Notes under the pieces: model-generated | Databases searched by the model: none | What the model was told of the DNA's origin: nothing | What the model saw: only the letters and a program-made list of their open reading frames with translations | NCBI GenBank assembly: GCA_032718475.1 | Contig: JAUCBJ010007895.1 | Coordinates: forward strand, 1-55,886 | DNA length: 55,886 bases | Origin: Nemertoderma westbladi | Lineage: Eukaryota > Xenacoelomorpha > Nemertodermatida > Nemertodermatidae | Direction: 5' to 3' | Made by a program: the position numbers and the translations under genes | Shown here: positions 28,683 to 39,079 of the stretch, piece by piece | Layout of the letters: each line of letters begins with the position of its first letter | Position numbering within the stretch: position 1 is the stretch's first letter

Positions 28683-30928
28683 TGTTACGGTATATGGCGC
28701 TGTATCCACATTATTAGCCATTATACAGTACAATATATTAGTCCATTATACAGTACGATATATTAGTCCATTATACAGTACGCAATATTAGTCCGTTATG
28801 CAGTATAATATTTTAGATAAGGTATAATAGCGCAATGATATTTAGATAAGGAAATTGAAACGCCCATATATTTGAATTCATCCATTTTGTATAGTATGTA
28901 GCCCTACCTACGTAATTTTGTATTAGGATATAAGTAGATAGTTCCAGGGTAGCAAGTTCAGTTGGACCCTGGATTTTGGGCTTGCTGTTATTAGTCTTGA
29001 TGGGCTAGCTATCACGTGTCGTAATTTCCTATAATTGCGCTAAATTAATGTTTGTGCATCATGTTATTAGTACCGCTAAATTAAGCACCGGCAAAATTAC
29101 CTTATATGGTGACGTTTTGAGGGTTTGAGAAGCAATAGGGCTACAATCCGGCTTTCTTATTGGACTAGCTCTTTCCAGGTTGGTCTAATGATAAGCGCGG
29201 ATTGAAGAGCCAATGAGTGAGCAATTGCATCACCCTTCTCGGATCACCTATAAATTGGCGGTTTGCCGGTAGAGCTGTACTACTCAATCCATTGCTACCC
29301 CCTTACAACAACGCCATTAGACATATTTAGTACCATTAAGTTAGAAGTATAATTTTGCGTATTTCTGCAATTTTCTATCTTTCGATTAATTTCTTGAAAT
29401 GATTTGTTAGTGCTACTATTCTCAATTGCGTTTCTCAATCAATCCTATCGATTACTGCTAATTACAATCGGAACTATGATTTCTACCTCTTTTGTTAATG
29501 GTTCTATGTGATTCATTTCTACGCAATAATCCTAAGGGATTTTCTGAGACTGTCAGACTTTTGTGATTTTGCATGCGCCGCTACGGTAGCTATTCAAATA
29601 AATGAAGGGCTAAGGTGCCGGTAGGCGGTGGGCGCATCGGGGGGTTGGGCGACTAAGGGAGAGCGGAGGATTCAAAAGCAGGCAACGCTGGCGGGGGTCA
29701 CCGTTGCGGTCGGGCGTTTCGCACTGTAGCATGCAGACCATTCGCCGATACAGTAATTAGGGGGCTGATGATCCAGGTTTCGTCTCTATTTAGTATTAGG
29801 GGGGCAGGAATCGGGTTAGTTAGGAAGCCTAGATGTACCCGGGAGAGGCCTGCACGTATTACAGCGTGAAGTGTGGAGTACGAAGAGTGAATTGCGCAAC
29901 TGTGGGCTACACGGTAGTGAACTATATAATTGCGAGCTGTGATTGCTGACGCTGATTGGTGTGTTACTGAAGTGTGCCTATGATTACGAATGCTTAGGTA
30001 GGCGCCTTCCCCTTTGATTGATTTCTATTTCTTAGTTTACAACAATTAATTACTGATTAGGTCAAAGTAATACGGTATTTTAGGCTATTACTAGCGAAAC
30101 CTGTTGTGTAATAAATTAGAATTACGCATTCTGGAACTCTTAGTAATTAGTACGCTGTTACATATTTGTGACTGTAATTGATTAGTAAAATTAAGAATTA
30201 GTACGCAGCATAGCGGAGAATAGCTAAGGTAATAATTTAGAGTACCGTAAACTATTCACGCTGAGCGGTTATTTGCATTAGCGGGCAATAAGCTAGATCG
30301 CATTATTCAGTACCCACAACACACTAGTAATTTGCTGGCCTAAAGCCAGCTGCAGGCAAGTTTAGACCCAGAGCGGTATTATCCACGTAGAGACAAAATA
30401 CTGTACCATTTTGATTATTTTAAATATTCTCGCATTCATACATTCCGTTAGGGAACCCCCAGTATTCGCGATTAGAAAAGACGTAGGCAATAGCGTGCTT
30501 CGATAGTGATAAATTAGGCGTAAGAATACTCTGAGTGCAAAGCCTCTCGCACTCGTCTTAAGTAAGCTTAGGGAGCCGACTCGGGTTTATTGTTTTGGTC
30601 ATTCCCGCGTGGCTCATAGATTCGAACAGTTAGCTCTCTATCGAGCGATCGGTAGAGAAAGGAACAAGCGATTTTGCAGGAGCCGTGTAAATTTAGTAAA
30701 ATATATTAGCGGACGGCAGATTAGCGCCATCTAACGGTAAGTAGCGGTTTTGTATTTAGCAGCCCTACAATTTAGTAATAGCACGCTCCTGATCGCCTTT
30801 ACTTAACAGTAGAGCAGTCTTTGTGTCTTATTGGTTAGGCGGGAACTCATTAGGTTGGCAGAGAAGTATACGGGTATTTGTCTGTTCAACAGTTCTGCTG
30901 TTAGTATAAGTGTCGCGGTTGTTTAACA
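28683..30928 (+). repeat. BEL1 3' LTR
   Basis: 2246 bp and nearly identical to 11595-13811. The main difference is a 29-bp extra stretch near 30418-30448 (AAATATTCTCGCATTCATAC region). It ends TTTAACA before the GTGGG target duplication at 30929-30933. Confidence 0.93.
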
Positions 30929-31188
30929 GTGGGCCTTCCAACCATTGAGGCAATCGGCTGGTGATTCAGCCTTAACCTTGGTGGTTGGTTGGCTTTTCCG
31001 CCCAGTAAGCAAGTTGATCGATTTCCATGCCTGGGATGATTGCCTGCTGTCGTCAGCATCATTGATGGCATCAACCTGTTGTTTTATTAGCTCCTGTAGA
31101 TTAACTGAGTACTGCCTGTTCAGGGACCTAGATGCAGCCTTAATTGCATTCTTGGCCGCTGTAGTCTCTTTGAGTCGGGAGTTGGAAA
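30929..31188 (-). mobile_element. LINE copy a, 5' part, right of BEL1
   Basis: On the minus strand this reads as an open LINE frame (segments LKETTAAKNAIKAASRSL, WKSINLLTGRKSQP and ADCLNGWKA), the region just before the RT core. Its last codons join in frame with HFEKLL on the other side of BEL1. The 5' end is truncated near 31188, where LINE copy c begins in the opposite orientation. Confidence 0.85.
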
Positions 31189-31189
31189 G

Positions 31190-32445
31190 CCCACTTTGAA
31201 AAGCTCCTCAATAATGACAGGGTATTGCCTGATAATTTTATAGAAGTAAAAGTGTCTGAGTCTGTACGCCCAGATATTCCCATTGGCGATATCTCCTTTG
31301 CAGAAGTGACGGCTGCTGCAAAGAGCATTAAGACCAATCGTGCCAGTGGTGTAGATGGTGTTCCCCCTGAGGTCTTTAAAATACCTGAGTGTTTAAAGCT
31401 CATCTATCCCATCATAGTAGACATGTACCGAACAACAAGAGTCCCACAAGAAATGAAAACAAATAAGTTGGTGCCAGTTCCCAAGAAGGGCAACCTAACA
31501 CTCTATGGTTCTTTTCGGGGAATCTCATTGATCTCGATTGCTGCAAAGCTATACAATAGGATTCTATTAAATCGCATCAGGGATCCCATTGAGAGACTGC
31601 TCCGTGGAAATCAGAATGGGTTCCGTAAAGGTCGTGGGACCATGGAGCCCATTTTGGCACTTAGAAGGATAATTGAAGAGTTATCAAAAAAGAAATACAG
31701 GCATCTGGCTGTTATCTTTGTTGACTTCTTCAAGGCCTTTGATTCAGTCTCTCGCTCACGTATGTTCAGCATACTTTCACTATATGGGATTCCTGATGAA
31801 ATTATTGCAGCAATCAGATCAGTATATGATGGTTCGACAACATTTGTGTCTACTGTTGACGGTGACTCAGAACCATTTGAAGTGTTATGGGGCGTCCTCC
31901 AAGGAGACACACTTGCACCATTCTTGTTCATTATTGTGGTTGACTATGTTCTACGCATGTCCTTAGATCATTATAATGATGATGGGGTGATGATAACTCC
32001 ACCTACTGGCTCCAGAAGTCGAGGAAATCCTGCCAAGTACCTAACTGATCTAGACTTTGCTGATGACTTAGGAGTACTCTCAGAATCATTAGAGGGAGCC
32101 CAACGGCTCCTCAGCTCATTAGAACATGCTGCTTCTAGTGTTGGTCTTTTTATTAACTCCAGAAAGACCAAAATTCTGACAGTTAACTTTGAAAGTCCTC
32201 AGCAAGTCTCCGATCGGATGAGCATAAGCTCAAAGGATGGTATGCTTGAGCATGTGGACGACTTCTGTTACCTGGGATCATGGATCCGGAAGTCAGGTGA
32301 GGACCTTCGAATACGTAAGGGAAAGGCATGGGCAGCCTTGAATAGGCTTTCCAGGATTTGGAAGTCACCGAGAATTAATAGGAAACTTAAGGTCCGATTA
32401 TTTAGAGCAGCAGTAGTTCAAGTACTCCTCTACGGGAGTCCATGA
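31190..32445 (+). pseudogene. Reverse transcriptase ORF of LINE copy c
   Basis: Open from the truncated 5' end through the whole RT domain: KLVPVPKKGN, FRGISLISIAAKLYNRILLNRI, VIFVDFFKAFDSVSR, GVLQGDTLAPFLF, the catalytic DLDFADDLGVL, then the thumb (KTKILTVNF). Compared with copy b, 17 bases are missing right after the LLYGSP segment (near 32443), shifting the frame to a TGA. No endonuclease domain is present because of 5' truncation. Confidence 0.85.
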
Positions 32446-32818
32446 GGACACCAAATCTCTGGATGGCAAATTCACAAGAATGCTACGCCAGGTTCATTGT
32501 GTCAAGTACAATGCACACATCTCCAACCAGACACTATATAACATTGGAGGTGTCTCATTGGTTCCCCCAAGCTTGACACTAGAACAAAATCGCCTCCGCT
32601 TTGCAGGACATTGCTTTCGCCGTGAGGACCAGCCAGTGCATAATCTTCTACTTTGGCAGCCTCATGGAGTGAATACGCATGGTGGACAGACCATGACTTT
32701 CTTGAGACGCATCTTAAAGGACACTGGCCTTAAAGATGCGGATGATCTAGCAAATGTCATGGGTGATAGGGAGTTGTGGCGGTGCAATGTTGTTGACAAG
32801 CCGGCACAGCATTCTTAA
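32446..32818 (+). pseudogene. C-terminal remainder of LINE copy c ORF
   Basis: Continues the LINE protein in another frame after the 17-base loss: MLRQVHCVKYNAHIS, RLRFAGHCFRREDQP, FLRRILKDTGLKDAD. Ends at TAA just before the short 3' end and (TAG)n tail. Confidence 0.8.
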
Positions 32819-32935
32819 AAATGCAGCTGCAATGCAGCATGCCGATCCTAGTAGTAGTAGTAGTAACAGAACTGTATCAATGTAAATTCAATTAGACTTA
32901 ATTAAGCAACATAGCAATAGATAGATTTATGTATA

Positions 32936-32977
32936 CACTAGAAAGCATGTGGCCCTTCGGGCCACAGCTTTCTAGTG
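32936..32977. other. Long perfect hairpin
   Basis: CACTAGAAAGC pairs with GCTTTCTAGTG (11 bp), and inside it GTGGCCC with GGGCCAC (7 bp) around a TTC loop; only AT versus A is unpaired between the stems. Isolated in AT-rich DNA. It may be a MITE relic or a transcribed structure. Confidence 0.7.
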
Positions 32978-33074
32978 CACGTGCAGATGATATATGAATA
33001 TGTGTGGGAGATTTGAGAACTGCATACGGAACAGACACCATCATTAAATAAAACACCACCCCCATAAGAGATAA

Positions 33075-34352
33075 CTGTCAAGTTTCAACTTTAGGCACAT
33101 TGTAAATAACAAAATTTCCAGAAAATGATCACTTTCAGATCCACCCTCTACCTGCGGACTGGTGAAATGCAGACGGCGCTGCAGTTTGGTAAAGATGGGG
33201 TTTATGGTGAAGTAAAATGCCTGCCTTTCAAGTTTCAGCTTAAACAGATTGTAAATAACAAAATTGATGTAGATGTTCACATTCAGACATTTCACCCTCT
33301 AGCGGTAGACTGAAGAATTGTGGACGACTCTGGGACTCCGTAAAGATACAGAATATGCTGTAGTAGATTCCTGCCAAGTTCCAGCTCAATAGGATTAAAA
33401 AGAACCAAATGGGATGAGGTGTTCACTATCAGATATGTCGCCCTCTAGCGGCAGATGGGGGACTGTATACAACGCTGTGACTCCGTAAAGGTACAGCCTA
33501 TGCTGTAGTAGATGCCTACCAAGTTTCAGTCTAAACCGTTAGTAAATAACAAAGTTGGAGAAGATGTTAACTTTCAGACATTTCGCCCTCTAGCGGTAGA
33601 CTGGGGAAGTGAATAGGATTCTGCAACCCCGTAAAGATACAGCCTATGATGTAGTAGATACCAACCAAGTTTCAGCTCAAAATGATTAAAAAGAACCAAA
33701 TGGAATGAGGTGTTCACTATCAGATATGTCGCCCTCTAGCGGCAGATGGGGGGACTGTATACAACTCTGTAACTCCGTAAAGGTACAGCCTATGCTGTTG
33801 TAGATGCCTACCAAGTTTCAGTCTAAACCGTTAGTAAATAACAAAGTTGGAGAAGATGTTAACTTTCAGACAATTCGCCCTCTAGCGGCTGACTGTGGAA
33901 CTGTAGACGACTCTACTACTCCGCAAAGATATAGCCTATGCTATAGTAGATGCCTACCAAGTTTCAGTCTAAAAGGATTGTAAATAACAAAGTTGGAGGA
34001 GATGTTAACTTTCATACATTTCGCCCTCTAGCGGCAAACGCGGGTAATGTAGACAACTCTGCGCGACTCAGTAAAGATATAGCCTATGCTGTAGTAGATG
34101 CCTACCAAGTTCAGTCTAAATGGATTATAAATAACAAAGTTGGAGAAGATGTTAACTCTCAGACATTTAGCCCTCTAACGGTAGACTGGAGAACTGTGGA
34201 CAACTCAGTGACTCCGGAAATATACAGCCTATGCTGCAGTATATAGCTACCAAGTTTCAGCTCAAAAGCATTAAAAACAACCCAATGAGATCAGGTTTTC
34301 ACTATCGGACAATTCGCCCTCTAGCGGCAGATGGGGGAACTTCAGACGGCTC
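33075..34352. repeat. About 146-bp satellite, eight to nine monomers
   Basis: The block CGCCCTCTAGCGG recurs at about 33293, 33440, 33588, 33731, 33879, 34025, 34170 and 34317, a spacing of 143-148 bp. Each unit also contains GTAAAGATACAGCCTATGCT, CCAAGTTTCAGTCTAAA-like and AACAAAGTTGGAGAAGATGT-like stretches. Monomers are diverged from one another. No coding potential. Confidence 0.9.
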
Positions 34353-35106
34353 TGAGTATTACGTTGCAACGAGTTAAGGCGAGACCTATCTAACGAGCTA
34401 TTAAGCGAGATTTCATCGAGATTAGATGTATAATATTAGATAAAATAATAATACAGTAAGTATAGGCCTACAGAAATAATTATTTTACTTTTAATATTCA
34501 TAACAGTAAAACAAAAATGTTATAAACCTCTCCTTCCATGCAGCCAATGATTGAGAAAGCAGAATTACTCTTGAGCAATTCGCAACAGACAACCCAAACC
34601 CACCCCAATCAACACTCCAGCCTGCTTGCTCCTTATCTGTGCCCAGCCAGCTAGCTGCGATTTCAATAATTACCTTAACGTTGCTATGATACAGAAAAAA
34701 ATCCTTCCCTATTCACTACAGCACTAAGAATAGGCCAATTCGATCGTGCTTGGCGAATATGACATATTTATACACTATTTGATTTTTAATCAATAAATAA
34801 TCATACATATTTATATTAAACACTCGAATAAAATAAATACTTTGTGAGAATGGGACACGGCGAATCTACCCATGTTAATTTTATACCAGATGGGATAAAT
34901 GTTACCCTACTAAATAATTAATTACCGATAGAAGAACCTAAATAATTCGATAAATTTCGCCCGAACGAACACAAAATACGCATTCACGCAAGCAAACGCG
35001 TAAAATTAGCCTCGAGATTGCGATAGTTTACGTGCTCAGGACGAGAGCTTTCGATCGATGTATCATTTGCTCAGATTGGTGCATGTGTGTCGGAGCGTAT
35101 AGCTTG
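34353..35106. other. AT-rich stretch, no gene seen
   Basis: No ORF, repeat family or structure that I can name. Confidence 0.5.
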
Positions 35107-35174
35107 GACAGACTCACAGACTCATAGACTCACAGACTCATAGACTCACAGACTCACAGACTCACAGACAGACA
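35107..35174. repeat. 10-bp tandem repeat (CAGACTCAYA)
   Basis: Six to seven units of CAGACTCACA or CAGACTCATA, ending in CAGACAGACAG. Confidence 0.9.
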
Positions 35175-35408
35175 GAGGATATTTATATATATAGATTATG
35201 TAAAAACAATAACAAATACACCAAACAATGTACCGGTATAAAGGTATTGTCCAACATAACATATAGGATTACCCCTAAAGCTTTGCAGCTTATTTCCAAG
35301 GGGGTGCTAATTTTTCCTAAATTTATGTTCAAATGACAGAATGATGTAACTGAGCGAGATAATTAATTTCGCGACTGTGTTTGAGGCTTAAATAAATATT
35401 TTAGTGTG

Positions 35409-35626
35409 TGTGTTTGACTGTGTGCCTCCTCCCGCTTGTGTTTGACTGTGTGCCTCCTCCCGCTTGTGTTTGACTGTGTGCCTCCTCCCGCTTGTGTTTG
35501 ACTGTGTGCCTCCTCCACTTGTGTTTGACTGTGTGCCTCCTCCCGCTTGTGTTTGACTGTGTGCCTATTTTAGTGTGGGCCTGTGTGCCTCCTCCCGGTG
35601 GGGTTTGACTGTGTGCCTATTTTAGT
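35409..35626. repeat. 28-bp minisatellite upstream of the BEL2 pol remnant
   Basis: Unit GTGTTTGACTGTGTGCCTCC followed by TCCCGCTT, seven to eight copies, the last ones diverged or with TATTTTAGTG inserts. It stops just before the truncated pol remnant of BEL2. Confidence 0.88.
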
Positions 35627-35676
35627 AACATCCAACATCCCCTACTGTATGTGGCTTGCCTCACGCAAAATAGTTT

Positions 35677-38174
35677 ATGAAAGCCATAGAAGACAGGCGG
35701 CCAGAGTCGACCATGGACAGCCCTACAACAGCAAAGGGACAGGACATGGCGAACAAGAGAGTGGAGTCTCAGCAGAAGGCACTAGGGATCGTGTGGAACT
35801 GGGAGACGGACGAGTTGGAGTATCAACTGAGCCAAGAGGGCGCAGAGATCCACACAAAGCGGGGCTATGCATCGTACATAGCAAGGATATACGATCCCCT
35901 AGGCCTAGCATCCCCATTGTTAGTCACAGGGAAACAGATACTAAAGAAAGTATACAAGTTAAAGGATGAGTGGGATACGGAGGTCACGGAAGAAATAAGT
36001 AAACAGTGGAGTAAATGGACGTGGAGTCTAGAACAGATGGGGATGTACAGCATGCCACGCGTCTATTTCCCGGACGGAGACATGACGGACCTGGACCTAC
36101 ACATGTTCTCCGATGCATCTTTGGAAGCATACGGAGCGGCACTTTATCTGGTACAGCGAAAGGGGGCTCATAAGCCCAGACTTGCATTTAGTAAAGCGAA
36201 GTCGACGCCACCAGATTCAGCGTCAGTCCCGAAACTCGAGCTGACAGCTGCCAGGTTAGGAGTAAGGGCACAGCCTACTTGATGGATACTATACCCAACA
36301 TAGTGGAGACACACTACTGTACGGACTCCATGGTAGTGCTAGGGTGGCTACATAATGAGAAGACAAGATACCCCATATTCGTCGCGAATAGGGTAGAAGT
36401 GATAAGGGTGACGACTGACGTAGAAAGGTGGCATTACTGCCCTACCGACGACAACCCAGCAGATTTGTTATCGAGGGGCATGGCACGCCACACTTTCTCA
36501 AAGAAGGAAGGGTTGTAGCAGCACGGGCCACACTTCCTGAACGATAGATCAGCCTGGCCACCAATGAGGAAGGTGGACCCGGGCTCAGAGGAAGTAGAAC
36601 CAGAAGAAGAGGGGGAAGATTCAGAAGGAGAAGAGATATACAGCCAGATGGTGAGGGAGATCAAGGAGGTGCCACCGAAATCAGAAGAACCATGTGACAA
36701 CCTGACGGATAGGTTGCTCAGTTACAGCTCCAGCTGGTATAAGACTAAAAAGTTGGTAGCGTACTGGAGGGCCTACGGGGATTTCCTTAGGGGAGTTGGC
36801 AAGGATGCCAAAAGTAAACCAACCATCGATCTGGAAGGAGCGGCTAAAGCCGTAATATGATACGAGCAGAGAAAGAACTACGCCGACGAAGTGGACAGAG
36901 TTAGCAAGCAACAACACCTTCGTCGGGACAGCGAACTCAACACGCTGTCCCCGCAGTTGAATGATGATGGGATTTTGGTGATGAATTCCAGAGTGGTGAA
37001 CAACAACAGCCTAGTTATCCCACCAAAACCCATAATAATTCCTAACAGATCACCGATATTCCACCAGATCATTTGGGACTCACAGAAGTCGATATTACAC
37101 CGAGGCACGAATCAGACCCTCACAGAGACACGAAGGACATTCTGGATCATACAACTTAGGAAGAAGGTGAAGGTGGTAGTGGGGCAGTGACCTGCCAACG
37201 GACGAGAAAGGAGATGGCGCCATTACCGGCCAAAAGAGTGAGACAACACGACCCGTCATTCACGCACTGCGGCGTAGACATGTTCGGGCCGTTTAAGATA
37301 AAGGTGATACGACACACGGAGAAACGCTACGGCATTATTTTCGTATGCAACAACCCGAGAGCGGTAGGAATAGAACTCGCGCAGGACGCTACGGCATCGG
37401 CATTCATTAATGCCTTAGAAAGATTTGTTAACCGTAAAGAGGGAACAATCAGCGTGATATATTCAGATAACAGGACCAACTTCGTGGGAGCGGAGAACAA
37501 GTTGGCCAAGGCCTTCGACATCTTAGAAGGAGACGATGTCAGGGTGGCTATGATGAGACGGAAAGTAAAGTGGGAAAGGAGGATGCCGTACACGCCATAC
37601 ACATTAGGATGTGTAGAGAGACTTGTGGGAAGTTCTAAGCGTTTAATGACCAAGCTGATTAACACCCACATGGTCACAGGGGACATATTAAGAATGGTGC
37701 TAGCCAAGTGCGAGGGAATCATTAATAGCAGACCACTATATCCAGAGAATGACGACCCGGAATCACTGGATGTGCTAACACTGGGACACTTTCTGATGGA
37801 GAGGCCGGCGACCATCAACATGCGGGGTGTAGACCCAGATGACATACATTCCCTTCAAAGTTGGAAAGTCGCCAAGGCAATAAGTGCTGAGTATTGGTGG
37901 AGATGAGAAGAGGGAATATCTTCCCATGTTACACAGGAGGAGTAAGTGGGGAAACACCAATAGTGAGCTGAAGAAAGGTGACTTGGTAATCGTCACTGAC
38001 AACACAATTATCAATAACCAGTGGAGACCAGCGAGAGTGGTAGATACTTACCCCGATGAGGACGGAAGAGTCCAGTCAGTGGAAGTGAGAATAGGAGGCA
38101 AGATAGGAGCAAAAGATAGGAAGACCTACAGGAGGGCTGTAGGAAAGTGCTGCCTATTAGAAGGGGCACCTTAG
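35677..38174 (+). pseudogene. BEL2 Pol remnant: RT end, RNase H, integrase
   Basis: Starts inside RT after the catalytic box (LGIVWNWETDEL, YDPLGLASPLLVTGKQILKK). RNase H follows with MFSDASLEAYGAALYLV and PKLELTAA, then a frame break near 36280, then CTDSMVVLGWL and WHYCPTDDNPADLLSRG. A TAG at 36516 and a TGA at 36858 interrupt otherwise continuous frame. An integrase zinc-binding piece with two His follows, another frame break near 37190, then the integrase core with GVDMFGP, YSDNRTNF and GCVERLVGSSKR, so D, D and E are kept while the usual SDNGTNF has R for G. The C-terminal KKGDLVIVTDN...WRPARVVDTYP domain is in yet another frame. Clearly not functional. Confidence 0.88.
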
Positions 38175-38329
38175 AATTTAGTTGTCCAAAAAATTTTGGA
38201 CTGAGAGGGGTGGGAATGATGGCGAGACGCCCTTCCCACACAAAATATAAAAAAGAATAAAATAATAATAAAATAAGAAGTGAGATAGTAGAAAGTTAGA
38301 AAGTAATAGTAGTAGATAGTACGTAGCAC

Positions 38330-38850
38330 TAAGTAAGTAGTTAGAAGTTAGGGAGTGTGGTACATTGACGTACCACAAGAGTAGTAGGGAACATAGTACC
38401 ATAGGCATTTAGAAGTTAGGGATTGTGGTACATTGACCTACCACGAAAGTAGTAGGGTACATAGTACCGCAGGCAGTTAGAATTTAGGAAGTGTGGTACA
38501 TTGACGTACCAGGAAAGTAGTAGGGTACATAGTACCACAGGCAGTTAGAAGTTAGGGAGTGTGGTATATTGAGATACAACAAGAGTAGCAGGGTACATTG
38601 TACCGTAGGCAGCTAGAAGTTAGGGAGTGTGGTTTATAAACATACCACGAGAGTAGCAGGGCACATAGTACCGTAAGAGTTAGTGAGTGTGGTATAGGGA
38701 GTGTGGTATATAAACATACCACGAGAGTAGTGGCAGGGTACATAGTACCGATAGAGTTAGAAGTTAGAGTTAGTAAAAGTTAGTAGTAAGAGAGTAGAGA
38801 GTATGGTATATAGATATACCATAAGAGTAGTAGTAGGGTACATAGTACCG
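38330..38850. repeat. About 68-bp tandem repeats, each with a small palindrome
   Basis: Unit with TTAGAAGTTAGGGAGTGTGG, then a palindrome, then AGAGTAGTAGGGTACATAGT. Palindromes at 38357-38376, 38425-38444, 38493-38512, 38561-38580, 38629-38648, 38703-38722 and 38803-38822. Lies in the pol to post-pol ORF spacer of BEL2. Confidence 0.88.
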
Positions 38851-39079
38851 TAGAGGTTGTGGACATTGAGAGCGCCACGAAAGGGAGAGGGGGGCACGTG
38901 GGTACAGCAGGATAGACCGTGTAGGCCGCACGAGACAGGCTACTGTACTGCACGGCCCATAGAGTAAGTTTAGGGTGTTTGATATAGGGCCAGGAGGTTG
39001 CCTGGTACGAAACTAGCACAGTAGAGAATAGCTAGTTTTCCTTGTATTCAAACTATAGGGGTTATCTAAGTAGAAATAA
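38851..39079. other. BEL2 spacer remainder, no gene
   Basis: GC-richer stretch and AT-rich end before the LINE insertion; no ORF recognised. AGAAATAA at 39072-39079 is the probable left target duplication of the LINE. Confidence 0.5.

Larger units (their letters stand above)
11595..30928 (+). mobile_element. BEL1: 19.3-kb BEL/Pao LTR retrotransposon
   Basis: Bounded by 2.2-kb direct repeats that start TGTTACGG and end TTTAACA. A 5-bp target duplication GTGGG flanks it (11590-11594 and 30929-30933). Removing the element and one GTGGG restores the reading frame of the host LINE. Order inside: LTR, 1.1-kb leader, gag (two segments), pol with PR-RT-RNase H-integrase, 0.75-kb spacer, post-pol ORF with three CCHC knuckles, 0.5-kb tail, LTR. 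I count roughly 15 substitutions plus one 29-bp length difference between the LTRs, so insertion is recent (below about 1% divergence by eye). The size is large for the family, owing to long LTRs, the extra ORF and a nested 489-bp LINE. Confidence 0.93.
31188..32864 (+). mobile_element. LINE copy c (RTE-like), 5'-truncated
   Basis: Plus-strand copy, starting within the WKAHFEKLLNND region and ending in (TAG)n at about 32849-32864, closely similar to copies a and b. It abuts copy a head to head. No target duplication was found for it. Confidence 0.88.

Noticed and set aside
30929-32864. Classic twin-priming inversion of a single LINE
   Set aside because: The inverted part is the 5' piece of copy a, cut off by BEL1: it joins in frame to 11594 and carries the GTGGG duplication. 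It is not the 5' end of copy c.
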